A stretch of DNA of 7,229 nt, from assembly GCA_015259305.1 (NCBI GenBank), contig JABZGO010000088.1, positions 1-7,229 on the forward strand, given 5' to 3'. A model generated the notes under the pieces. The model had not been told where the DNA came from. It did not search any database and saw only the letters and a list, made by a program, of their open reading frames with translations. The position numbers were made by a program, and so were the translations under genes. Position 1 is the stretch's first letter, and the number at the start of each line of letters is the position of its first letter. The stretch is from Alloprevotella tannerae. GTDB taxonomy: Bacteria; Bacteroidota; Bacteroidia; Bacteroidales; Bacteroidaceae. This document shows, in pieces, positions 1 to 6,815 of this stretch.

Positions 1-146
1 TCTAATATATCGGGAATGTTGGTAAGGCGCACAGGCTCAGCAGTGAGCAAGGTGGCCGCAATTACTTCTAGCGCCTCATTTTTGGCGCCTTGCGGCTCAA
101 TAACACCCTTCAGGCGGTGACCGCCTTCAATGACAAAAGATGCCAT
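1..146 (-). CDS. murA: UDP-N-acetylglucosamine 1-carboxyvinyltransferase, N-terminal part (runs off left edge)
   Basis: MurA catalyses the first committed step of peptidoglycan synthesis in the cytoplasm, transferring enolpyruvate from PEP to UDP-GlcNAc. Only the first 48 codons are present. The translation starts MASFVIEGGHRLKGVIEPQG and continues into GAKNEAL, the hallmark N-terminal motif of the EPSP synthase/MurA family. Lys22-Asn23 fall at the same numbers as the substrate-binding Lys22/Asn23 of E. coli MurA, which supports the start at 146. The following ATLLT and LTNIPDI stretches also match the family. The ATG lies 12 nt after the stop of the DUF4290 gene, so the two are probably co-transcribed. 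No Shine-Dalgarno sequence is visible, as is usual in Bacteroidetes. The substrate-binding loop and catalytic Cys lie outside the window, so integrity of the whole gene cannot be judged. EPSP synthase (aroA) is the alternative, but GAKNEAL favours MurA. Confidence 0.95.
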   Translation of the reverse strand, partial: MASFVIEGGHRLKGVIEPQGAKNEALEVIAATLLTAEPVRLTNIPDIL

Positions 147-158
147 AATCAGAATAGA

Positions 159-668
159 TTAGATGGTGATTTGACCGTCCGTGTAAGAAGACAAATCGTG
201 GGCCACCTTATCGTCTGTGGCGTTATCGCTCTTCCACGATGCCAAGTTGCGTTTCATTCGGTTGGCCACTAAGAGTAAAATTTGATCGCGCTCTGTGCCG
301 GCGGGCATATCGCGCAACTTTTCTATAGCACGCTCAACCAAACGCCCATAATGGCGATAACGGATTCGCCCTTGCGGATACCCCAAGCGCTGCGGGTGCA
401 TACCGGGTTCAAAGTGGCGAATCTCCACAGGAAAATCGATATCTAATTGGTAATTGGTCAGATAAGCCAAATGATCCCAAATCTTATGTACGACGTCTTG
501 CGTGCGTTGCCCCTTCGGGATCATTCTTTCCATAATAAAAGCGAGACGTTCGGCATAAGCCTGGCGCTTCGCGCGGTCTTGGATGGTCACGACATACTCG
601 GCCATTCGCTGCACAAGACGGCCATATTCCGGCAATTTCAGTTTTCCTTCGTTCGTATTGTAATGCAT
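159..668 (-). CDS. DUF4290 family protein (Bacteroidetes-specific, function unknown)
   Basis: This is a 169-residue soluble protein with no signal peptide or membrane segment. It matches the DUF4290 family as I know it: an N-terminus with YNT near the start, the LPEYGR motif at about residues 12-17, a WDHLAYLTNYQLDIDFP block at about 64-80, a second RHYGRLVE block near 105, and an RMKRNLASW helix near 137. No biochemical role is established for the family. In Bacteroidales it commonly sits directly upstream of murA, as here (12-nt gap). The start at 668 is the only ATG near the conserved N-terminus. The protein ends soon after the DDKVAHDLSSYTDGQI segment; many family members have a longer, variable C-terminal tail, so this copy is somewhat short but not evidently truncated. 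The 72-nt gap to tsaB on the right shows no clear promoter or terminator, so read-through from tsaB is likely. Confidence 0.9.
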   Translation of the reverse strand: MHYNTNEGKLKLPEYGRLVQRMAEYVVTIQDRAKRQAYAERLAFIMERMIPKGQRTQDVVHKIWDHLAYLTNYQLDIDFPVEIRHFEPGMHPQRLGYPQGRIRYRHYGRLVERAIEKLRDMPAGTERDQILLLVANRMKRNLASWKSDNATDDKVAHDLSSYTDGQITI

Positions 669-740
669 AAATGCAGAAAATTTCTATTGATTCGACAAGC
701 GCCGACGCAATAAGGCCGACAACGCAAAATAAGAGGTGGC

Positions 741-1430
741 CTACAGCAGATTCTTAGGCTTCTGGGCCACAAATTGCTTTAAATAGAAAGGCTCAAAATA
801 GGCTACATCTTCATAACTCTCTGTTGCCACCGCCTTCTCGGCCAGTGGAAACATATATTTAGCCAGCGGAACGATGCCCTCAATAAAGTGAGCGTGGGGG
901 TGGTTGATGACGCCTTTGCATTTCTCAGCGCCGTTGCCAAAGAAATAGACGGGGCGCTCATGGAGGTGGGCAGCAAAGGACTCGGGCGTGATAATTTGTG
1001 CACTCGTCGGCTCAACGGTCTGAAGTGCACGATCGTAGAGGCAGCAATAAACTTCCATTCGCCGCGCGTCGATCATCGGGCATAAGAGTGCGTCGTCTTC
1101 CAACTCGTGACGGAGCAAGATGGGCACAGAAAGCAATGCCAATGTCGGCACTGAAATCAGTTGCAACCCACGAGCATAGCAAACGCCCTTAGCCGAAGAA
1201 ACGCCAATGCGCAAGCCGGTATAAGACCCTGGTCCTTTGCTCACGGCAACGGCGTCAATGGGGATGGCATGGCTATCGGCGAAACTAATCGCATCGCGAA
1301 CGAATGGGGCTAAGATACGAGCGTGTTCGGGACCCTCTCGATTTTCGTCCGCATAGATGCAGGCACCATCTAGGGAAAGGGCAACAGAACAAACATCTGT
1401 CGAGGTTTCAATATGTAGAATGCAAGACAT
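741..1430 (-). CDS. tsaB: tRNA threonylcarbamoyladenosine biosynthesis protein TsaB
   Basis: TsaB (YeaZ family) is the non-catalytic ASKHA-fold partner of TsaD. With TsaE the complex puts the threonylcarbamoyl group on A37 of ANN-decoding tRNAs in the cytoplasm. The 229-residue product has the usual length. It shows the N-terminal strand ILHIETST (residues 4-11), the diagnostic KGPGSYTGLRIG motif (65-76) and the IDARRMEVY strand (120-128). The absence of a metal-binding HxxxH motif separates it from TsaD. I place the start at ATG 1430 (MSCILHIE). The frame stays open for 28 more codons to an ATG at 1514, but those codons do not resemble the family and run through the -7 promoter element at 1458-1465. 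DUF4290 and murA follow on the same strand. The start has no Shine-Dalgarno sequence and an A-rich leader. Confidence 0.95.
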   Translation of the reverse strand: MSCILHIETSTDVCSVALSLDGACIYADENREGPEHARILAPFVRDAISFADSHAIPIDAVAVSKGPGSYTGLRIGVSSAKGVCYARGLQLISVPTLALLSVPILLRHELEDDALLCPMIDARRMEVYCCLYDRALQTVEPTSAQIITPESFAAHLHERPVYFFGNGAEKCKGVINHPHAHFIEGIVPLAKYMFPLAEKAVATESYEDVAYFEPFYLKQFVAQKPKNLL

Positions 1431-1457
1431 TGCGCTTAACTTCTTTATATAATGGTG

Positions 1458-1465
1458 CAAAGATA
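1458..1465 (-). promoter_or_regulatory. -7 promoter element (TAnnTTTG) of tsaB
   Basis: Read on the minus strand this is TATCTTTG, an exact fit to the Bacteroidetes primary-sigma -7 consensus TAnnTTTG. It lies 27 nt upstream of the tsaB ATG, giving an expected 5' leader of about 20 nt. No good -33 TTG/TTTG is seen at the usual 19-21 nt spacing. The spacer contains a 6-bp inverted repeat, GGAAAT/ATTTCC (1467-1485), that could be an operator or chance in AT-rich DNA. It is the likely promoter for tsaB and the genes after it. Confidence 0.75.
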
Positions 1466-1798
1466 GGGAAATAAAATGAATTTCCTTGCGACAACATCCC
1501 TCCGTCCCTATCATAACAAGAGAAAGAGCGACAGCTTGCTCGCTCTACTTTCGAAAGGACACTCACCATCTAAAAATGAAAATCACATTCGCCTACTCCT
1601 TATTCACAACATATACTATATGAAGTGTTATATTACTAAACGGCAAAAATGAGGACGCAGTAAACGAAATAGTAATCAATCTACGAACAGAAAAGACAAC
1701 ACTTCTCAGAAACTTACATTAGGATAGACAACTAAGAACAAAAATGCCCTCTACTAAAAAAAGTCTCTTATTCCTTTGGTCGAATCCAAAACTCGCCG
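1466..1798. other. Intergenic region between tsaB and tRNA-Leu, no gene seen
   Basis: This stretch has no convincing coding frame; the only short ATG frame (from 1576, 15 codons) has no family resemblance. It contains a 7-bp inverted repeat, AGAGCGA/TCGCTCT with an 8-nt loop (1525-1546), and a palindromic AT-rich site (1605-1627). Neither can be assigned to a known regulator. It separates the divergent tsaB and tRNA transcription units. Confidence 0.6.
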
Positions 1799-1806
1799 TA
1801 TATTTG
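1775..1806 (+). promoter_or_regulatory. Promoter of tRNA-Leu (-33 TTTG, -7 TATATTTG)
   Basis: TTTG at 1775-1778 is followed by a 20-nt spacer and TATATTTG at 1799-1806. Both elements and the spacing fit the Bacteroidetes consensus TTTG-N19-21-TAnnTTTG. The mature tRNA begins 15 nt after the -7 element, leaving a short 5' leader for RNase P to remove. Confidence 0.85.
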
Positions 1807-1821
1807 CACCCGCAAACGCAA

Positions 1822-1903
1822 GCCCAGATGGCGGAATCGGTAGACGCGCTGGTCTCAAACACCAGTGGAGCAATCCATCCCGGTTCGATCCCGGGTCTGG
1901 GTA
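1822..1903 (+). tRNA. tRNA-Leu (anticodon CAA)
   Basis: This is a complete class II tRNA of 82 nt without an encoded CCA. The acceptor arm is GCCCAGA (1822-1828) with TCTGGGT (1896-1902), and the discriminator base is A1903. The D stem is GCG/CGC (1831-1833/1845-1847). The anticodon stem is CTGGT/ACCAG (1849-1853/1861-1865) with loop CTCAAAC, so the anticodon at 1856-1858 is CAA, reading UUG codons. The long variable arm TGGA-GCAA-TCCA (1866-1877) and the A discriminator are leucine identity features. The T arm is CCCGG-TTCGATC-CCGGG (1879-1895). The first acceptor pair is G-U rather than G-C. The CCA must be added post-transcriptionally. The gene stands alone with its own promoter and terminator. 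Confidence 0.97.
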
Positions 1904-1909
1904 CAATTT

Positions 1910-1947
1910 AAATCCCTTTACAAGTACATACTTGTGAAGGGATTTTT
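1910..1947 (+). terminator. Rho-independent terminator of tRNA-Leu
   Basis: A 16-bp stem pairs 1910-1925 with 1930-1945, with one G-T wobble (1919/1936) and a 4-nt loop ACAT. The 3' arm runs into five consecutive T (1943-1947). The A run at the 5' foot and T run at the 3' foot give a partly bidirectional look. It begins 6 nt after the tRNA 3' end. Confidence 0.9.
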
Positions 1948-2355
1948 CGTATACCCACAAAAGTGTAATCTCCATTCCAGACTTTAGTATCAACAATTAG
2001 CGCATAGTTCTTTTCAGCCCAACAATTGCGAGCAATCAAATGTCGCAGCTTTCTAGCACATCGCACGTTAAAGTGAAATTTTAAGGAGAAAATCGATTAG
2101 AATCAAAACTTTTAGCGTAAATTTGAAAGCAGGAATCAATACACCCGAAAACGTGCCTAATTACCCTTGCGTATACATCATTGAAGGCAGCAAGTCCTTT
2201 GATTTTGTGGTACAAAATTTTCTTGAACCTTATGCTTTATGTACATGATTCTTTTCGACAAGTTGAACTAATAACCACCATTGTATTCTTACAGTTGGAG
2301 TCACTGGAACAACGAGACATCTAATAAAACTCACCTCATTAAAACTTTAACTAAT
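1948..2355. other. Intergenic region / long leader upstream of the T9SS surface protein
   Basis: These 408 bases hold no gene I can name. TAAATTTG at 2118-2125 matches the -7 consensus but has no good -33 element and would give a leader of about 225 nt. A 7-bp inverted repeat, ATTTTGT-GGT-ACAAAAT, lies at 2202-2218. A plus-strand frame is open from 2072 to the TGA at 2246-2248 (58 codons) without an ATG, and looks coding-like but unrecognised. CAACAATT occurs twice (from 1991 and from 2022). A Shine-Dalgarno-like AAGGAG at 2083-2088 is not followed by an ATG. Confidence 0.5.
2118..2125 (+). promoter_or_regulatory. Possible -7 element upstream of the T9SS surface protein
   Basis: TAAATTTG fits TAnnTTTG and is the only plus-strand match I found between the tRNA terminator and the ATG at 2356. 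The -33 position (around 2094-2100) reads GATTAG, a poor match. It lies inside the start-less open frame of 2072-2248. Treat it as a candidate only. Confidence 0.35.
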
Positions 2356-5300
2356 ATGAAACGACATTTAAGGCAAAGCGTGAAAGTCTTTATGGCATGG
2401 TTTCTGATGTGTTTGCTTCACATTGGCAATGCGTATGCGCAGAGCGAGTACACAACCCTTTATGGCTGTATGGCTTCGGATAAGCACGGTGCAGGCTTGT
2501 TCTCCTTTACAACAGCAAAACCGGGCTTTACGCCGATAAAGCTGGAAAACGGCCTTAAGGCATTGGGCGGAGGAACTTTGGCTGAACATAAGTTCTTCTC
2601 CATCAATGCCGACGATCCACAAAATCGAAGACTGTATATTTATGATGCAGACACTTGGGAATTGTTGGACGACAATCCGGTAGAGAACCCTGCCGTAGAT
2701 CTTACCTACGACCCTGTCTCAAAGAGAGTCTACGGTTGTTTTACGAAAGGTCAAACTGTTATGCTGGGAACGATAGACGAAAAAGGCAAACAGCAGACTA
2801 TTGCCAATATGGATGTGCTTCCTTCGGCATTGTTCTGTGACAGAGAAGGACAGCTTATGATCATTGGGCAAGATGGCATTCTCTATAAATTAGACAAACA
2901 GACGGCTAAAACGGAGAAAGTAGGCGAAACCGGCATTATGCCCTTCTTTGTACAGTCGGCAACAGTCGATCCTAATACCGGCAAGTGCTTTTGGACGTCT
3001 ATGACGCAAGAAGGTTCAGGCCTACAAGAGGTGGATCTCTCTACGGGTAAGGCGAAGCAAATATATGCCTTTGAAAATGTAGAAGAAATTGTAGGTCTTT
3101 TTATCCCAATTGTAGCCAAAGTTACGGCCCCTGCAATGGTAGACGACATTAAGCTGCAGTTTGCCGGTGGTTCGCTTACTGGAAAAGTCGTTTTCAATAT
3201 GCCATCAAAGACCAAAGGCGGGGCTGCCATAGCGGGTAAGCTTGCCTATAAACTGATGGTAAACGATAAAGTGTATGAAGGGAAGGCTGTTGCAGGCTCG
3301 CAGGTTGTTATAGATATGACGCTCACCGAAGGAAACAAAAAGTTGGTGCTTGTCACGACCAATGCTGCCGGCGAAGAAAGCGACCGAGCCGTAAAGGTGA
3401 TGTGGGCCGGACAAGATGCCCCCGCTGCTGTAACAGGCGTAAAACTACATAAGGAAACTCCGGAACGAGTAAGGCTCTCCTGGAACGCTTCAACAGAAGG
3501 TAAACATAAAGGCTATGTTGACCCGTCTACAATTACATACAAAATTGTGCGTTATCCCGATCAAGTAACATTGCAAGAAAACTTTAAGGAAACGACGCTC
3601 ACTGACAACCTCGCCCCAACAGAACTTGTGAAATATTGGTATACCATTATGCCTACAACTAACGGCAAGCAAGGAGAAGAAACGCTATCCAACAAGGTGA
3701 TTATGGGGCCAAGCCATGAAACTCCTTACAAAGAATCATTTGCGACACAAGAAAGTTTTGAAAAATATACCGTAGAAGACTGCAATAAGGATGGGATCAC
3801 ATGGGGCTACAATATATATGGTAACTATGTAGAATATTCCGGTATTAAAAAAGGAGATGATTGGCTCATTTCGCCACCGGTGAAATTAGAAAAGCGGGGC
3901 TACTATAAACTCTCGTTCAATGTTCGATGCCTTTCAGCAAATGTACATCAATTGTCTGTATTTGCCGGCAGTTTGCCCGACACGGAAAGTATGAGGCAAC
4001 AACTGGTGCCGACGACCGAGTTCAAGACAGACTTTATGGACAAACTAATAGAGCAGAAGTTTATGGTGGATAATGACGGAGACCACTATTTCGGTTTCCA
4101 TACGACAGGGGAGCTTGGAGCGCCCGTCACGCTCAATCAGATTTGTGTGGAAAGAATATCATCGATTGATGCGCCTGCTTCCGTATCTGACCTGAAGCTT
4201 GTTGCCGGAGAAAAGGGAGCACAGAAAGTCTTCGTATCGTTCAAGGCTCCGGTAAAAACGATTGGCGGCAGTCAACTCACAGCTATAGACCGCGTGGAAT
4301 TGTTCCGCCTAACGGAGAATGGCGAAAAGAAAATTAATACCTTCACAAGCGTCAAGCCCGGCGCCTCCTTGGAGTTTACGGATAATGAGCCGGCACTCAA
4401 GGAAAACACTTATCGGGTAGTTGCCTATAACACAGAAGAAGCAGGCGATGATATTACCGCGACGGTGTACGTAGGCCAGGATGTTCCGGGAAAAGTTTCC
4501 AACATACGATTGAAAGAAGTAGGAAATGCCATTGTAGAAGTATCGTGGAATGCTCCCACTAAAGGTGTGCACGATGGGTATATAGATGTCTCGAAGCTCA
4601 CCTATCACGTAAAGCGCAATGGTTCGCTTCTTGTTGGGGGAAAGCCAGCATCTTCTCTTCACGTGACTGACAGTATAAACGACTTGGGCGAAGACCAATT
4701 CTTCGTGGGCTATGAAGTCGTTGCTTTATCAGAAGCCGGGATGGGCCAAGGTGTTATTTCTCCATTCCTGACTGTAGGAACTCCTTATGACGTCCCGTTT
4801 AAGGAATCTTTTGTCAATGGTAAAGGTGCAAAAGGCTGGGGAAACAACGCAGATAAGGAAGGCGTGAGTTGGTCTGCCCGTATGACCAGTGCCGAGGATT
4901 CTCAAGATGGCGATAAGGGCATCATCTCACTTGTACCCTATATGCCGGATAATGGAAAGACAGAGCTTTTGTCACCAAAGATTGCTATTGGCAAGACGGT
5001 TCATCCAAAACTTTCGTTCTGGTTGCGCCATACGGCTATTGACGAGTCTTTGAAGGTAGCCATTTATTCTGCTGATAGGAAGGAACATCAGATGAGAGAA
5101 ATCAAACTCAATGAGAACCCTGACGAATGGCAGAATTATGTGATAGATTTAGGAGAATATCGCAACGAGGAGTTTATACAAATAGGCCTTCAAGCATTTA
5201 ACTTGCCGGTGAGGAGTAAGATAGATATGGACAACTTATCGGTGTTTGATGATCTGAAGCGCAACCTTGGCATTACTGAAATAAACGTCCCGCAACGCGT

Positions 5301-6654
5301 TCGTGTAGGCGAGCAAGGCGAAGTTGTGATTACGGTGTCAAATCAGGGAACAGAGAAAATCGATGCCTTTACCGTAGAGTTATATGATAAGGACAACAAG
5401 CTGATTGCTTCTTCAAATGGCGCAGGAATAGAACCGGAGGGAACACAAAAGGTAAACCTAATAGTCATACCGCAGGCTAAGGATCTCTATGAAATGACGG
5501 TGACAGCCGTTGTGAATTGTCAAGGCGATCAAAACTTATCCAACAACAGCAAGACGGGCAAGTTTGCAGTTGCGCCTTTATCTTATCCGGCTCCTACAGA
5601 ACTGACCGGTATGAAAAACGGCACCAATGTCAAACTCTCGTGGAAAGCCCCCGACTTGACAAAGCCTTATTACGAAACTACCTTTGAATCGTTTGAGGAC
5701 TATCCATCATTCACGGTCTCGGATCTTGGAGAATGGAGTATGATAGACGCTGATGCAAAAGAATACACGATGCAGTTCCGTACTTCCGATGGAAGGTGGA
5801 TAGACTATGAGAATTGCGCCGGACCTATGGCTTTTCAGCTAATTGATCTTTCGCAGATTATAGGAACGGAAGATGAGGGCTGGAGCAGTGCGTCAGGCAA
5901 GAAAATACTAATTTCCGTCTATAGTTCAGGAGGAGGAAACGACGACTGGCTTATCTCTCCGGAACTTACCACCGAGGCCCAAACCATTTCTGTATGTGCG
6001 AAGAGCCTCAACTACGAAAGGAGTGGACTTGAATCTATGGAAATTCTCTACTCCGAAACTGATAAGCAGGCAGAGAGTTTCAAGTCGTTGAAGCAAGTGA
6101 GCGAGATCCCCACGCAGTGGACGGAATACAAGTTCGACCTGCCTAAGGGCGCGAAATACTTTGCCATTCACTCTAAAAAGGCCAACAGTGCACTTATGAT
6201 TGACGATATTAGATACGTAAAGGCTGGGACGCAACAAGTAACGCTTGACCTGCAAGGATACAATATATATCGTGATGGAGAGAAGCGCAACGAGGCGCTG
6301 CTTAGTGCCCTTACCTTTGTTGACAACAACATTGAAGAAGACAAGACGTACAACTATTTCGTCACGGCAGTATATGCACAAGGCGAATCAGATTTCTCCA
6401 ATGTCTACCGGCACTTTGCCACCTCTTCTGTAGAAATAGAAAACATTGCCGACGCAAACACCTCCGCCAGCGTTAACTCAGCAGAAGGGAAAATCATCGT
6501 GAAGGGTCTCAATGGGCAGCAAGTAAGCCTTTATACGCTTTCGGGCACGAAACTATATACGACTTCAGGCAAAGATAAGCTCACTCTACAAGTTACGGCC
6601 GGCGTTTATATCGTAAGGATAGATCAATCATCCTATAAAGTGATCGTAAAGTAA
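2356..6654 (+). CDS. Large secreted surface protein: Fn3/Ig repeats, three cleaved-adhesin-type jellyrolls, T9SS type A sorting domain
   Basis: This 1432-residue protein is probably exported by the Sec system, moved across the outer membrane by T9SS and anchored at the surface as an adhesin-like protein; its ligand is unknown. The signal peptide is residues 1-28, cut after AYA to leave Gln29. Residues about 30-253 look like a beta-propeller (repeated YGC, TYDPVSKRVYGC and TVDPNTGKCFW strands). Then come Ig/Fn3 (255-355), Fn3 (356-452) and jellyroll 1 (456-602, GDDWLISP at 500-507). The same trio repeats as 607-715, 715-808 and jellyroll 2 (809-966, TELLSP at 869-874). A CARDB-like Ig domain (970-1072) follows, then an Fn3 begun at 1076-1104, interrupted by jellyroll 3 (1105-1292, DDWLISP at 1196-1202), and completed at 1293-1355. 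The sorting domain (1357-1432) has VSLYTLSGTKLY and AGVYIVRI, ending KVIVK. I chose ATG 2356 because the signal peptide starts there; the frame is open from 2275 but has no earlier ATG. No catalytic residues are seen. Family assignment is firm, function inferred. Confidence 0.9.
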   Translation: MKRHLRQSVKVFMAWFLMCLLHIGNAYAQSEYTTLYGCMASDKHGAGLFSFTTAKPGFTPIKLENGLKALGGGTLAEHKFFSINADDPQNRRLYIYDADTWELLDDNPVENPAVDLTYDPVSKRVYGCFTKGQTVMLGTIDEKGKQQTIANMDVLPSALFCDREGQLMIIGQDGILYKLDKQTAKTEKVGETGIMPFFVQSATVDPNTGKCFWTSMTQEGSGLQEVDLSTGKAKQIYAFENVEEIVGLFIPIVAKVTAPAMVDDIKLQFAGGSLTGKVVFNMPSKTKGGAAIAGKLAYKLMVNDKVYEGKAVAGSQVVIDMTLTEGNKKLVLVTTNAAGEESDRAVKVMWAGQDAPAAVTGVKLHKETPERVRLSWNASTEGKHKGYVDPSTITYKIVRYPDQVTLQENFKETTLTDNLAPTELVKYWYTIMPTTNGKQGEETLSNKVIMGPSHETPYKESFATQESFEKYTVEDCNKDGITWGYNIYGNYVEYSGIKKGDDWLISPPVKLEKRGYYKLSFNVRCLSANVHQLSVFAGSLPDTESMRQQLVPTTEFKTDFMDKLIEQKFMVDNDGDHYFGFHTTGELGAPVTLNQICVERISSIDAPASVSDLKLVAGEKGAQKVFVSFKAPVKTIGGSQLTAIDRVELFRLTENGEKKINTFTSVKPGASLEFTDNEPALKENTYRVVAYNTEEAGDDITATVYVGQDVPGKVSNIRLKEVGNAIVEVSWNAPTKGVHDGYIDVSKLTYHVKRNGSLLVGGKPASSLHVTDSINDLGEDQFFVGYEVVALSEAGMGQGVISPFLTVGTPYDVPFKESFVNGKGAKGWGNNADKEGVSWSARMTSAEDSQDGDKGIISLVPYMPDNGKTELLSPKIAIGKTVHPKLSFWLRHTAIDESLKVAIYSADRKEHQMREIKLNENPDEWQNYVIDLGEYRNEEFIQIGLQAFNLPVRSKIDMDNLSVFDDLKRNLGITEINVPQRVRVGEQGEVVITVSNQGTEKIDAFTVELYDKDNKLIASSNGAGIEPEGTQKVNLIVIPQAKDLYEMTVTAVVNCQGDQNLSNNSKTGKFAVAPLSYPAPTELTGMKNGTNVKLSWKAPDLTKPYYETTFESFEDYPSFTVSDLGEWSMIDADAKEYTMQFRTSDGRWIDYENCAGPMAFQLIDLSQIIGTEDEGWSSASGKKILISVYSSGGGNDDWLISPELTTEAQTISVCAKSLNYERSGLESMEILYSETDKQAESFKSLKQVSEIPTQWTEYKFDLPKGAKYFAIHSKKANSALMIDDIRYVKAGTQQVTLDLQGYNIYRDGEKRNEALLSALTFVDNNIEEDKTYNYFVTAVYAQGESDFSNVYRHFATSSVEIENIADANTSASVNSAEGKIIVKGLNGQQVSLYTLSGTKLYTTSGKDKLTLQVTAGVYIVRIDQSSYKVIVK

Positions 6655-6745
6655 TTCCGATGTAAACGGAGGGCCAGCGTGTACAAAAGTGGACAAACCG
6701 CCACAATATATCGGCACGTATCCCACTTAGCACACCTACTAATAG

Positions 6746-6782
6746 ATAGACAGAATGCTCCTTTATGGGGCATTCTGTCTAT
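6746..6782 (+). terminator. Hairpin after the T9SS surface protein, probable terminator
   Basis: A 16-bp stem pairs 6746-6761 with 6767-6782, with one T-G wobble (6759/6769) and the 5-nt loop TTTAT. It lies 92 nt after the stop codon. The 3' side (TTGTAAG) lacks a T run, so it is not a textbook intrinsic terminator. It may end transcription weakly or act as an mRNA 3'-stabilising structure. Confidence 0.6.
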
Positions 6783-6815
6783 TGTAAGATATTGATTTGA
6801 CAGATTATCTTTCGT

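Noticed and set aside
90..713. Plus-strand open frames of 60-90 codons opposite murA and the DUF4290 gene
   Set aside because: They are antisense to recognised conserved proteins with no independent evidence.
1525..1546. AGAGCGA/TCGCTCT hairpin as a terminator
   Set aside because: The stem is only 7 bp with an 8-nt loop. On the minus strand it is followed by TTTCTCTT, but no gene upstream on that strand needs terminating, so I leave it as an unexplained inverted repeat.
1754..1996. 80-codon minus-strand open frame across the tRNA-Leu gene
   Set aside because: It covers the tRNA, its promoter and its terminator, all of which are strongly supported; the translation is not protein-like.
2275..2355. 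N-terminal extension of the adhesin from TTG 2281
   Set aside because: ATG 2356 begins a standard signal peptide; the upstream codons would bury it and contain no ATG.
4309..4698. 129-codon open frame on the minus strand inside the adhesin gene
   Set aside because: It is antisense to the Fn3 region of the surface protein, with no motif, promoter or independent support.
5926..6381. 151-codon open frame on the minus strand inside the adhesin gene
   Set aside because: It lies wholly antisense to a well-supported domain-bearing gene, has no recognisable family features, and mirrors the codon pattern of the plus-strand gene.
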